Assembly (NCBI GenBank): GCA_021824575.1
Contig: JAKAKJ010000064.1
Span: 1-64,000, forward strand
Origin: Chloroflexota bacterium
Lineage (GTDB): Bacteria > Chloroflexota > Anaerolineae > Anaerolineales > Villigracilaceae
Reading direction: 5' to 3'
Length of the DNA: 64,000 nt
The notes below the pieces were generated by a model that worked only from the letters and a program-made list of their open reading frames with translations, was not told where the DNA came from and did not search any database. The stretch's first letter is position 1; the number at the start of each line of letters is the position of its first letter. The translations under genes and the position numbers were made by a program. Positions 52,690 through 60,911 of this stretch are shown piece by piece.

Positions 52690-52806
52690 ATGGCAGACAT
52701 CCTTGTCGTTGGACATTTCAACGCAGATTTGGTTGTCCGTGCGCCGCGCTTTCCTGCGCCGGGCGACAAAGCTCGATATCGCAGCTGGTCAAGACTCGAC
52801 AATTAA
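52690..52806 (+). pseudogene. Remnant of a PfkB/ribokinase-family gene
   Basis: The 38-codon frame begins MADILVVGHFNADLVVRAPR, the first strand and NxDLV motif of ribokinase-type sugar kinases, and FPAPGDKA fits the next segment. It then leaves the family and stops. About 270 residues of the usual kinase are missing and nothing similar follows before the terminator, so it is a deletion remnant. TAACAT lies 7 nt before the ATG. Confidence 0.65.
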
Positions 52807-52829
52807 TTACGCAAGAACCAATAACCAGA

Positions 52830-52856
52830 GTGCGCCTTTCGGCGCACTTCTTTTCT
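52830..52856 (+). terminator. Terminator between convergent units
   Basis: A 7-bp stem (GTGCGCC, loop TTTC, GGCGCAC) followed by TTCTTTTCT. Confidence 0.8.
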
Positions 52857-54426
52857 AATCATTGCCACGATAACATCCGTACAAAACGCTCCCGGGCGTG
52901 AGAAATTCCTGTTGACTGTTAACCATGTGATACTGAGCCAATTGACCCTGCACCTTCTTCAGAGCCCGTTCTGCCTGCCATTGGATAAGAGTCAAAGAAC
53001 GCCAATCCGTGTTTGCATGACTCGCATCAGACTGCAAGCGGCAAAAAAGGACGGCGCCAACCGCGTCACGAGTGAGGCCCGGATAGGATGGAGATTGATA
53101 AATATCCACCAGCACAGGAACTGAATCAGTCGAGAGCGAAACCAAATAAGGCACATCCAACCCTTTGCCTTGCGCGGCGCGCCAGACATTTTGCCTCACG
53201 ATAAATCCATCCACGTTCAAAAGGCTAAGGGAAATCGCAAATCCAAGCGATGCCGTTAATATAGCCAAAGCCATGAAGCGTTCGCGTCGCAGGATTTCCA
53301 ACACAACAGCCGCAGAAAGTAAAAGTCCAATCCAAATCAAGGCGACGTGTGTATACGTCCGCAAGCGGGAAAAGCCATAAGCAGTTTCGTAAAGATTCAA
53401 ACGCTGATATGCAGACACAAGCATGACCATCACCAACACGACGATAACAACGCTCAGACCAGAATAAACGCGACGTTGCACTTCGTTTTCCCGGCGGGTG
53501 ATGACGCCCAGTCCAAGGATCATGAGCAAGCTGAACAAGGCAACCGCCACCAATTCGCCGAAACCGCGGCGCGCATATTCTGAATACGTAAAACCTTGAA
53601 TATTGATGTTCGCCTGTCCGCCGAAGAAATATCGGAATTGAACAATGACAAAGGCCGCAAAGAGAACAGCGACACTTCCAAGCACAATCGTGGTTTCTGT
53701 AAAACCAAGGAATGGGGAGACAAACGGTTTATCCTCGCCAGCCAGCTTTTCATCCTTGCTCTGTGAAGCGGCGTGGAGAAATGTCCCGGCCAGCCCATAA
53801 GCGATGATGAGAATATAGCAAAGGCGGAAAATGTATTCGGGAAGATTTTCCAAATTGAAGAATAGTTTGAGAAACGAGTTGAGTTCATTGCTAAAGATGG
53901 TGTCCGCTGAAGCAAGCAAAGCGGCGAAGATTGCCACAATAGGAAGCGCGATCACAAGGCCGCGCACGATTGGCCATGGATTGATCTTCGGACGTGACAC
54001 TCCATTTTCTTTTTGTTCGCGGTGAGTTTCGGAATTGAAAACAATTGGCCGCGCGATCATGCTCCCGATAAGTTTAAGAAAGTTGTTGAAGTAATCAGCC
54101 ACGCCATACTTGAACCAGCGTCCGCCGAGGAAGCTGACAGCCAACACCCCCATCAGAAAAAGCGTGAACACGACGCCGAGCAACACGGTCATCGGTTCGG
54201 CGCGGACGAATGTGATGGCCGCGAAAAATAAAATCAACGGGATCAGCCATAACGTCCCGCGCGCCGCGTGCTTTTGATCCATCCATAAAATAAGAAATCC
54301 ACCAACCAGGCAAAGCACGGTAAAGATCGCAAAGTTGACTCCGAAAGATTGCTTCCAGAAAAGGAAGTCGAATAGCCAGCCTAACACAATGACGGTGATC
54401 CAGAGCAGGTTCGAATTTTTCTTCAT
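52855..54426 (-). CDS. DUF4173 membrane protein
   Basis: A 523-residue protein with about 11-12 transmembrane helices. The FTYSEYARRGFGELVAVALFS and LRTYTHVALIWIG segments are typical of DUF4173. The C-terminal 110 residues are soluble and presumably external (VRQNVWRAAQGKGLDVPYLVSLSTDSVP). The function is unknown. The start at 54426 follows GGGAGAG; the longer frame has no such site. Confidence 0.82.
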   Translation of the reverse strand: MKKNSNLLWITVIVLGWLFDFLFWKQSFGVNFAIFTVLCLVGGFLILWMDQKHAARGTLWLIPLILFFAAITFVRAEPMTVLLGVVFTLFLMGVLAVSFLGGRWFKYGVADYFNNFLKLIGSMIARPIVFNSETHREQKENGVSRPKINPWPIVRGLVIALPIVAIFAALLASADTIFSNELNSFLKLFFNLENLPEYIFRLCYILIIAYGLAGTFLHAASQSKDEKLAGEDKPFVSPFLGFTETTIVLGSVAVLFAAFVIVQFRYFFGGQANINIQGFTYSEYARRGFGELVAVALFSLLMILGLGVITRRENEVQRRVYSGLSVVIVVLVMVMLVSAYQRLNLYETAYGFSRLRTYTHVALIWIGLLLSAAVVLEILRRERFMALAILTASLGFAISLSLLNVDGFIVRQNVWRAAQGKGLDVPYLVSLSTDSVPVLVDIYQSPSYPGLTRDAVGAVLFCRLQSDASHANTDWRSLTLIQWQAERALKKVQGQLAQYHMVNSQQEFLTPGSVLYGCYRGND

Positions 54427-54540
54427 GGTTCTCTCCCAAATGGATTTCCCACAGGATAGCAGATCATCCCTTGCAAAGTTTATCAAATCCTATCATCATT
54501 TCTTATCAATTACAATTTCCTTAGAAAGCAATTCGGCCTA

Positions 54541-54569
54541 TTGACATCCGATTAAAGGTATGCGATACT
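54541..54569 (+). promoter_or_regulatory. Strong housekeeping promoter of a small structured transcript
   Basis: TTGACA (54541-54546), 17-nt spacer, GATACT (54564-54569). It points into the 54576-54735 RNA and is not linked to any long ORF on the plus strand. Confidence 0.65.
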
Positions 54570-54575
54570 CTTGTC

Positions 54576-54735
54576 ATCATTCAGCGGGGATTACACATTC
54601 AATAGCCATCCTATAGAAAGGAGGAGGTGATGTCCCCCATGGATAGTAGTATCAAACCCAGCGCTGTGGCATCCCTCCTCAAGTAAGAAGGAAGCCGCAG
54701 CGCGCTACGGATGCCGTCCAATTTGGGCGGCATCC
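54576..54735 (+). ncRNA. Candidate structured RNA with alternative hairpins and a small ORF
   Basis: Three pairings are visible. GAGGAGG-T-GATG (54621-54632) can pair with CATC-CCTCCTC (54670-54680) over 11 bp with one bulge, hiding a strong ribosome binding site and its ATG. GCGCTGTGGC (54661-54670) pairs with GCCGCAGCGC (54694-54703), which conflicts with the first stem. GGATGCCGTCC (54709-54719) pairs with GGGCGGCATCC (54725-54735) as a terminal hairpin. It lies between the divergent start of the DUF4173 gene and the 3' end of pfkA. No known RNA family is recognised. Confidence 0.5.
54630..54686 (+). CDS. 18-codon ORF inside the structured RNA
   Basis: The ORF follows the very strong site AAAGGAGGAGGTG and encodes MSPMDSSIKPSAVASLLK. 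A second ATG (54639) is in frame. The last codons overlap the CCCTCCTC segment that can pair with the ribosome binding site, so ribosome movement could change the RNA fold. It may be a leader peptide or a small protein. Confidence 0.45.
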   Translation: MSPMDSSIKPSAVASLLK

Positions 54736-54767
54736 TGGTTTAATAACCCGCCTGTTAAAAGCCGGGA

Positions 54768-55850
54768 CTATTCATCTCCAAATGAAATGCCCATGCCGCG
54801 CGCCGTGATGACTGCATCCTCGTTGAGATCAACTCTGCGAGGAACAGCCAATGCTTCTTCAAGCGCTACGTCTGTAATCTGGCCAGCGCTCAAGGAAACC
54901 ATGCGATCAAAACCGCCGCGCGCCGCAAGACGAACGGCAGCCGCACCGTAACGCGTTGCCAGCCAGCGATCAAATGCAGTCGGTGTTCCACCGCGTTGCA
55001 AATGACCCAGAACCGTTACACGCGCTTCATATCCTTGCTTCTCAACATAATCCCCTACAATCTGACCAATGCCGCCTAAACGCGGCACATAGATTTCATC
55101 CCCGCCGCGTGAAAAGACTTCGGTTCCGCCCAATGGTTTTGCTCCTTCTGAAACCGCAAGTATGCTGAACAAACTGCCGCGTTCCACGCGCTGACGTATT
55201 TTCGCTATGATCGAATCAAACCTAAATGGAATTTCAGGAATCAAGATCACGTCTGCGCCGCCGGAGACACCAGCGTGTAAAGCGATAAAACCCGCTTCGC
55301 GTCCCATTAATTCAAGCACCATCACGCGATGATGCGCCTCCGCGGTGGTATGCAGCCGGTCAATGGCGTCTGTGGCAACGTTGAGCGCAGTATCAAAACC
55401 AAAGGTTACTTCGGTGCCGCCAATGTCATTATCAATTGTCTTTGGCACTCCGATTACTGGAATTCCCTTTTGATACAACTCGTGGGCAATCCGCAATGTG
55501 CCATCTCCACCAAGGACGAGCAAAGCGTCCATTCCAGAATGTCTCATGGAGTCGACAAGCTCGTTCGACATGTCAACAACAACTTCCCTGCCATCCCGAA
55601 TGACCTTGCGGGCAAATGGATTTCCGCGGTTGGCCGCGCCAAGGATGGTTCCACCGCGCGGCAAAATTCCACTTACTTCATTAAGACCCAACGGGATGAT
55701 TCCATGCTTGCTCAGAAATCCATCATAACCATCGCGCACGCCAAAGACTTCACAGCCACATTGCAGGATGGCCGTTTTCACTGCCGCACGGATAACCGCA
55801 TTCAGACCCGGCGCGTCGCCGCCGCCCGTCAAAATCCCGATTCGCTTCAT
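54768..55850 (-). CDS. pfkA: 6-phosphofructokinase
   Basis: A 360-residue phosphofructokinase of the A family. Motifs: ILTGGGDAPGLNAVIR, ILPRGGTILG, GGDGT (114-118), PKTIDNDI (136-143), RLHTTAEAHHRVMVLELMGR and VLGHLQRGGTPTAFDR. Gly at the GGDG position with Lys in PKTIDND matches the group III pattern of ATP-dependent enzymes; PPi enzymes have Asp in the first site. It commits fructose 6-phosphate to glycolysis. AAGGAGGAAAC precedes the start. Confidence 0.94.
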   Translation of the reverse strand: MKRIGILTGGGDAPGLNAVIRAAVKTAILQCGCEVFGVRDGYDGFLSKHGIIPLGLNEVSGILPRGGTILGAANRGNPFARKVIRDGREVVVDMSNELVDSMRHSGMDALLVLGGDGTLRIAHELYQKGIPVIGVPKTIDNDIGGTEVTFGFDTALNVATDAIDRLHTTAEAHHRVMVLELMGREAGFIALHAGVSGGADVILIPEIPFRFDSIIAKIRQRVERGSLFSILAVSEGAKPLGGTEVFSRGGDEIYVPRLGGIGQIVGDYVEKQGYEARVTVLGHLQRGGTPTAFDRWLATRYGAAAVRLAARGGFDRMVSLSAGQITDVALEEALAVPRRVDLNEDAVITARGMGISFGDE

Positions 55851-55910
55851 GAAAGTTTCCTCCTTGCCAATGTGCTATCATTCCAATCATACACCCACGC
55901 GTCATCTTTC

Positions 55911-55939
55911 TTGCGTTTCGCAGACAATGCCCATATAAT
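55911..55939 (+). promoter_or_regulatory. Promoter for a leaderless DUF2085 transcript
   Basis: TTGCGT (55911-55916), 17-nt spacer, TATAAT (55934-55939). The ATG at 55946 is only 6 nt past the -10 box. Confidence 0.65.
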
Positions 55940-55945
55940 CAACTC

Positions 55946-56788
55946 ATGACAGAATTAACATCGGCCTCACATACGAAGACATGGGTCAAATGGCTGGTTC
56001 TCATTGCGGCCATTATCGCTTTAGCGGCATGGATTTACATTGCACCGCCCGGATTGATGGGAAAACTCGATGCGGTTGGTTATGCGGTCTGCCATCGGCT
56101 TCCATCGCATTCATTATTTGTTGGTGATACGCAGCTTCCGTTATGCGCGCGCTGCACGGGCGAGTTCAATGCCGCGGCTGTCGCATTGCTCTTTCAGGGA
56201 TTCGTCAGCCGCAGGAAAAGCAAACTTCCCAATCGCGGCATCATTGCCATCCTGGTCATTTTCTTCCTCGCCTTCGGCATTGACGGTTCAAATTCTTATC
56301 TCGCTTTGTTGAAACAGAGTTACGCAGGCGCATTTGCAAACATTCCCAACCTGTATGTCACCAACAATATTACAAGAGTATTTACTGGAAGCGGCATGGG
56401 AATTGCAATGGCAAGCGTGCTCTTTCCAATGTATAACCAAAGTATATGGCGCGTCCCCGATGAAAAGCCCGCCCTCAGTTGGCGTCAATTTGGAATTCTG
56501 GTTGGCATCGTATTTTTGTTCGATCTGGCCGCCATCAGCAATGTGGACATTTTCCTTTATTTCATCGCACTGCTCAGCACACTCGGAGTGCTTGCCTTGC
56601 TAAGCATGGTATTCAGTATTGTCTGGGTCATGACAATGAAACAGGATAATGCGTTTGACCATCCACGCCAGCTTTGGCTCCCCGCTGTGGCAGGCCTGAC
56701 GTTGGCTTTTATCCTCATCTTGAGCATTGACCTATTCCGCTTCAATCTCACACATACCTGGACCGGTTTTCCCGGTCTAACAGGCTAA
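55946..56788 (+). CDS. DUF2085 membrane protein
   Basis: A 280-residue protein with about seven hydrophobic helices. The DUF2085 hallmark is present: AVCHRLPSHSLFVGDTQLPLCARCTGEF, with Cys-His and C-x2-C that may bind a metal. FGIDGSNSYL and NNITRVFTGSGMG are further family segments. The function is unknown. It lacks a ribosome binding site and is probably leaderless. The DUF4126 gene follows after 4 nt. Confidence 0.85.
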   Translation: MTELTSASHTKTWVKWLVLIAAIIALAAWIYIAPPGLMGKLDAVGYAVCHRLPSHSLFVGDTQLPLCARCTGEFNAAAVALLFQGFVSRRKSKLPNRGIIAILVIFFLAFGIDGSNSYLALLKQSYAGAFANIPNLYVTNNITRVFTGSGMGIAMASVLFPMYNQSIWRVPDEKPALSWRQFGILVGIVFLFDLAAISNVDIFLYFIALLSTLGVLALLSMVFSIVWVMTMKQDNAFDHPRQLWLPAVAGLTLAFILILSIDLFRFNLTHTWTGFPGLTG

Positions 56789-56792
56789 GGAA

Positions 56793-57371
56793 ATGGAAAC
56801 ACTGCTCAGCATCTTTTCCGCTTTTGGACTTTCGGCCAGCGCCGGACTCAACGCGTATATTCCGCTGATGGTGGTCGGCGTGCTGGCGCATTATACGAAT
56901 CTGATCAAGCTCAACTCGCCGTGGGACACGTTGGCAAATCCATGGATTCTGATTTTGATCGGCATCCTGCTCATCATTGAAATGCTGGCAGATAAGTTCC
57001 CGGTTGTGAATCACATCAACGATGGGATCCAAACTTTTGTGCGGCCCGTTGCGGGCGCAATTGTTTTCGCTGCCAGCACGAATGTGATCGGAAACGTTAA
57101 TCCCATTCTCGCGCTGGCTTGCGGATTGCTGGTGGCTGGAAGTGTCCACGCTGTCAAATCGGCGGCAGTCCGCCCACTCGTCACAGCCACGACCGCTGGA
57201 ACCGCAAACGTGCCCGTCAGCATTGCCGAGGATGTCACATCCACTGCCGTATCTTTATTGTCTGTCATCGTGCCGATTGCAATTGCCGTTCTCGTTGGAA
57301 TTCTGATTCTTTCCCTGCTCTGGTGGTGGGCGCATCGCACGAGCAAAAAGGAATCTGCTCAACAGCAATAG
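56793..57371 (+). CDS. DUF4126 membrane protein
   Basis: A 192-residue protein with about five hydrophobic segments. The N-terminus FSAFGLSASAGLNAYIPLMVVG and the RPVAGAIVFAAS and GSVHAVKSAAVRP segments match DUF4126. The function is unknown. Its ribosome binding site (TAAGGAA) overlaps the DUF2085 stop, so the two are coupled. Confidence 0.85.
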   Translation: METLLSIFSAFGLSASAGLNAYIPLMVVGVLAHYTNLIKLNSPWDTLANPWILILIGILLIIEMLADKFPVVNHINDGIQTFVRPVAGAIVFAASTNVIGNVNPILALACGLLVAGSVHAVKSAAVRPLVTATTAGTANVPVSIAEDVTSTAVSLLSVIVPIAIAVLVGILILSLLWWWAHRTSKKESAQQQ

Positions 57372-57418
57372 GTCTCATTGCAGACGTTTCATATTCCATT
57401 TTCAAGAAGGAGCGAGAA

Positions 57419-57661
57419 ATGAATCAAGATTTTTCATCCCAAACGCCAAGTGATCCGAATATGGGCACAGGTACCCCAATGTCATCGCAAATGCCAGGTG
57501 CGCCAAAGAAAAACAATACGACACTCATCATCGTCATCGTTGTTCTCGTTGTATTATGCTGCTGCTGCGCCGCGGCTGCCGGCGGGTATTACTTGTACCA
57601 GAACGGCGACCAGATCTTTGGTCTCAACAGCACCGGCGCCCTGCTCGCACAATTCATATAA
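57419..57661 (+). CDS. 80-residue single-helix protein with a CCCC motif
   Basis: A short protein with a Pro/Met/Ser/Gln-rich N-terminus (about 1-33), one transmembrane helix (TTLIIVIVVLVVLCCCCAAAAGGYYL) with four adjacent Cys at its end, and a polar C-terminal tail. AAGGAGCG lies 4 nt upstream of the ATG. It is 47 nt after the DUF4126 gene and ends at a terminator. No family is recognised; the Cys cluster could be acylated or bind a metal. Confidence 0.7.
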   Translation: MNQDFSSQTPSDPNMGTGTPMSSQMPGAPKKNNTTLIIVIVVLVVLCCCCAAAAGGYYLYQNGDQIFGLNSTGALLAQFI

Positions 57662-57681
57662 AATCATTTTTCCAAACGCCG

Positions 57682-57715
57682 CGGCCCTCGTCTAAAACGG
57701 GGGCCGTTGTGTTTT
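57682..57715 (+). terminator. Terminator of the DUF2085 operon
   Basis: CGGCCCTCGT and ACGGGGGCCG form a 10-bp stem with one wobble and a CTAAA loop, then TTGTGTTTT. It overlaps the end of the convergent DUF402 gene. Confidence 0.8.
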
Positions 57716-58153
57716 AAAAATTCTTTGAAGTTCGGACAAAGCACCAAGAGCTTTATCGCGTTCTTTTGCCTCGAGTTTTAGTTCTTCAAATTCATCTTCG
57801 TCCAAAACAGTTTGTTTGCCGCTTGCGTTGACCCATAAATCGAGAGCCAAATCCACATACGAAACACTTCCATCCTCGATCATCGCGGGACGGCCAACGT
57901 TGCAGTACCAGCCCTTGAGCTTGTCATCATCACGATCGTGAATTTCAAAGATGTTATACCAGCGGTCGCTGTAAAATGTTTCAATGAAGCGATCAGCCTT
58001 TTTGAATATCACATCAACAAACGGCATATCGGGACGATTGAAAAAAGCCTCGAGCGTCACCGAGTTCGATTCGCGCTGCAACACGCGGCCATCATATTGC
58101 CATGTCACTTCGCCGTTCAAATTGCGTTTCAACACTTTGATCGGTTTATTCAT
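57692..58153 (-). CDS. DUF402 family protein
   Basis: A 153-residue DUF402 protein: KADRFIETFYSDRWYNIFEIHDRDDDKLKGWYCNVGRPA and YVDLALDLWV contain the conserved Asp/Lys residues of the family, some members of which are nucleoside-diphosphate phosphohydrolases. The C-terminal helix region is charged. The start at 58153 overlaps the thiQ stop (ATGA), so it is the last gene of the thiamine operon. Its role there is unknown; a phosphohydrolase step is conceivable. Confidence 0.82.
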   Translation of the reverse strand: MNKPIKVLKRNLNGEVTWQYDGRVLQRESNSVTLEAFFNRPDMPFVDVIFKKADRFIETFYSDRWYNIFEIHDRDDDKLKGWYCNVGRPAMIEDGSVSYVDLALDLWVNASGKQTVLDEDEFEELKLEAKERDKALGALSELQRIFKTQRPPF

Positions 58154-59145
58154 CCCAAACATTCCATCTTAACCTTGACTTCGATCTTCTGGCCGACCTT
58201 CGGCTCTTCATCGAGATAAACGAACAGACCGTTATCGAGCGTGACTTTGAAACGATCCGATTGAAAGATGACATCATTGACTCGTCCCCGAATCATGTTC
58301 GCTTCATTCCGGGACCCAAGCGGGCGCGCCAGCAAATGAACTTTATCTCCAACCTGATGCTTGTGTCCGCACTTCACTGCGAAGACGCCGAACTCCGTTC
58401 TAACTTTTAAACCTTCAACCGTCAAACCTTCGAACAAATTCCCCAATCCCAAAAACTCCGCGGCCCAAACAGACTCCGGATTCGCCCACACCTCGGCGGG
58501 ACTCCCCTCGCGAACAATTAGCCCATCGTGCAACAATAAAACGCGGTCTGCTATCGTGAAGGCTTCCTCCTGATCATGCGTGACGTAAATGGCAGGAATT
58601 CTGGTCCGATGAAGAATGCCGCGCAATTCATTCAGCAAATCTTCGCGCAAAGCACGGTCCAACGCGCCGAGCGGCTCATCGAACATCAGCAATCGCGGAC
58701 GCGGCGCAAGCGCGCGCGCCAGCGCCACACGCTGCTGCTCGCCGCCGGATAAGTCGGTCACTTTGCGATCTTCGAATTCAGTCAGATTGACAATTTCCAA
58801 AACTTCCGCAACGCGCTTTTTTATTTTTTCCTTTGATTGATTCTGCATCTTCAAACCAAAAGCGACGTTGTCGAAAACATTCAGATGCGGAAAAAGCGCG
58901 TAATCTTGAAAGACCAGTCCAAAGTCCCGGAGGTGAGGCGGAATGAAGGCAAGGTCATTCCCATCCCACAGAATTTGTCCCGCGTCAGGGGATTCGAGTC
59001 CCGCAATCATCCGCAGTAACGTTGACTTCCCGCTTCCCGACGCGCCCAGCAAACAAATTGTTTCAGCGTTATCAACGGCAAATGAGATGCCCAGCAACAA
59101 TGGCTGGCCTTCGTATGTTTTATGAATGCCGCGAAGTTCCAACAT
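58150..59145 (-). CDS. thiQ: Thiamine ABC transporter ATPase (ThiQ-like)
   Basis: A 331-residue ABC ATPase with Walker A GASGSGKST, signature LSGGEQQRVALARAL, Walker B LLMFDEPLGALD and a C-terminal TOBE-like domain (about 240-331). On its own it resembles FbpC/PotA-type importers; the thiamine assignment comes from the operon with a TPP riboswitch, thiN and thiB. The ATG at 59145 shares a base with the thiP stop (TGATG) and has GGAGAG upstream. Confidence 0.85.
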   Translation of the reverse strand: MLELRGIHKTYEGQPLLLGISFAVDNAETICLLGASGSGKSTLLRMIAGLESPDAGQILWDGNDLAFIPPHLRDFGLVFQDYALFPHLNVFDNVAFGLKMQNQSKEKIKKRVAEVLEIVNLTEFEDRKVTDLSGGEQQRVALARALAPRPRLLMFDEPLGALDRALREDLLNELRGILHRTRIPAIYVTHDQEEAFTIADRVLLLHDGLIVREGSPAEVWANPESVWAAEFLGLGNLFEGLTVEGLKVRTEFGVFAVKCGHKHQVGDKVHLLARPLGSRNEANMIRGRVNDVIFQSDRFKVTLDNGLFVYLDEEPKVGQKIEVKVKMECLG

Positions 59146-60860
59146 CAAAACTCTCCGGCGCCGGGCAGGCGCATTTTCTCAATGACAAAAATTCCCGCGG
59201 CCGTGAGCGCCATCAAAATCGTCGCCATCGCCATTGCCTGACCATAATTCAAACCGCCGGGCTGGGAGAGGAAACGATAGATTGCAATCGGGATGGTCGG
59301 ATAATCGGGCCGCGTGAGCAGGGATGTCGCGCCAAACTCACCGAGTGAGATCGTGAATGCAAACATCGCGGCGGATAACGTCGCGCGGCGGAGGATGGGC
59401 CAGTCCACATTTTGCCAGACGCGAAACGGCGACGCGCCCAACGAAGCTGCGGCCTGGCGCAATCGGTCTGGGATGGAAGCAAGTGCGGGTTGAAGAATGC
59501 GGATCACAAACGGCAAAGCCACCAGCGTGTGAGCCAGCGGCACCAGCCATGGATACGTCAGCAGGCGGCCAAACGAAATGATGAAGCCGAGTCCGAGCGT
59601 GACCGCGGACGCGCCCAATGGAAGAATCAAAATTGGATCGAGAATCTTTTCGAGGCGTCCCGGTTTTGCCAACGCCGACGCGGCGGGAAATCCAAGCAAG
59701 AGCGAAAGAACAATGGTCGCGCCAGCGTAAATCAACGAATTGAGCGCAGCATCAAACGGCGGGACATAAAAGATCGAGCCGCGCGCGTTGATAAACAACG
59801 CACTGTAATAATCCAATGTGAGGCCGGTTTGGATGGGGCCAAGCTGGGCGCGGTCTGCATCGAGACGCGAAATGGAACGAAGAGGAAGCGCAAGCATGGG
59901 TAAGATGAAAAGAACCGAAAGAAGAAGGATGAAAGAAGCGACAAAGATTTTTTCGCGCCCGGTTTTGGCTTTATGAGTCAATAACGAACGCGGCGCGGTT
60001 TGGACAACGGAACGTTCGACGACGCGCGTGTACAGAATCGAAAAGATCAACGTGCAAAGCAATTGAATGAATGCAAGCAAAGCCGCCAGCGGCAAATTCA
60101 AAAACTGCAGAGCCTGAGTATAAATGGCGACTTCGAGCGTCGAAAAGCGCGGCCCGCCCAATAAAAGGATGACGCCGAAGCTGGTGAAGTCGAACAAAAA
60201 AACCAACAACGAAGCGGCCAGCATGGATGGACGAAGCAAAGGCAGAGTGACGCTCCACCACACGCGCGGGCCATTTGCGCCAAGCGAACGCGCGGCATGT
60301 TCCAACTTTGGATCGAGCCGCGAAAGCGTGTTGCCAACCAGGCGCGTGACAATCGTCGTGTTGTAAAAAACGTGTGCCAGCAGAATCGCGCCGAGTGTGC
60401 CGATGAATTGAATCGGCGGCGCGGACAATCCAAATGAATTCATCAGCGTCAAATTGATCCAGCCGCGCGGCCCGAGCAGCGCGCTGAAGCCCGCCGCCAC
60501 GACCACCGTCGGCAGCATGAACGGGACAGCCGTCAGCGCGCGCAAAATGGATTTGCCGGGAAAATCGAATCGCGCAAAAAGATAAGCAGATGGGAAGCCG
60601 ATGACAAGCGTAAGAAGAGTCGAGAGAATCGCTTGATAAAAAGTAAAAAGTAAAACGGAAGCCGCAAAGTTGAGATTATCTGCCGTCAAGGTGTTGACAT
60701 TAAAACTATAAGCGAGAATGCGGAAGAATGGGTAAAAGAAAAGAATAAGAAGAAAGGAAAGAGGAAAGAACCAAAGTAGTGGACGATCCAGCCACAACGG
60801 CACAAAGGCGCGAAGATTTGATTTTCTTCGCATCTTTGAATCATCGTGATAAGAAATCAT
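59145..60860 (-). CDS. thiP: Thiamine ABC transporter permease (ThiP-like, double MetI)
   Basis: A 571-residue permease made of two MetI-type halves with 12 helices. The EAA loops are LEHAARSLGANGPRVWW and LRQAAASLGASPFRVWQ. This duplicated layout is that of ThiP and iron permeases. The start at 60860 has no clear ribosome binding site; another ATG nine codons later is equally possible. A GTAGGGGC repeat separates it from thiB. Confidence 0.85.
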   Translation of the reverse strand: MISYHDDSKMRRKSNLRAFVPLWLDRPLLWFFPLSFLLILFFYPFFRILAYSFNVNTLTADNLNFAASVLLFTFYQAILSTLLTLVIGFPSAYLFARFDFPGKSILRALTAVPFMLPTVVVAAGFSALLGPRGWINLTLMNSFGLSAPPIQFIGTLGAILLAHVFYNTTIVTRLVGNTLSRLDPKLEHAARSLGANGPRVWWSVTLPLLRPSMLAASLLVFLFDFTSFGVILLLGGPRFSTLEVAIYTQALQFLNLPLAALLAFIQLLCTLIFSILYTRVVERSVVQTAPRSLLTHKAKTGREKIFVASFILLLSVLFILPMLALPLRSISRLDADRAQLGPIQTGLTLDYYSALFINARGSIFYVPPFDAALNSLIYAGATIVLSLLLGFPAASALAKPGRLEKILDPILILPLGASAVTLGLGFIISFGRLLTYPWLVPLAHTLVALPFVIRILQPALASIPDRLRQAAASLGASPFRVWQNVDWPILRRATLSAAMFAFTISLGEFGATSLLTRPDYPTIPIAIYRFLSQPGGLNYGQAMAMATILMALTAAGIFVIEKMRLPGAGEF

Positions 60861-60877
60861 TGAATTCTTTGTCTTCG

Positions 60878-60906
60878 TAGGGGCACAGCGACGCTGTGCC
60901 CTTACG
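60878..60906 (-). repeat. GTAGGGGC palindromic repeat in the thi operon
   Basis: GTAGGGGCACAGC and GCTGTGCCCTTAC around GAC, with one mismatch, lie between thiB and thiP, where they could lower readthrough into thiP. Confidence 0.8.
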
Positions 60907-60911
60907 AATTA

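Noticed and set aside
9183-60906. Dispersed repeats as a possible CRISPR array
   Set aside because: The copies are kilobases apart, palindromic and of variable length, with no regular spacers and no cas genes.
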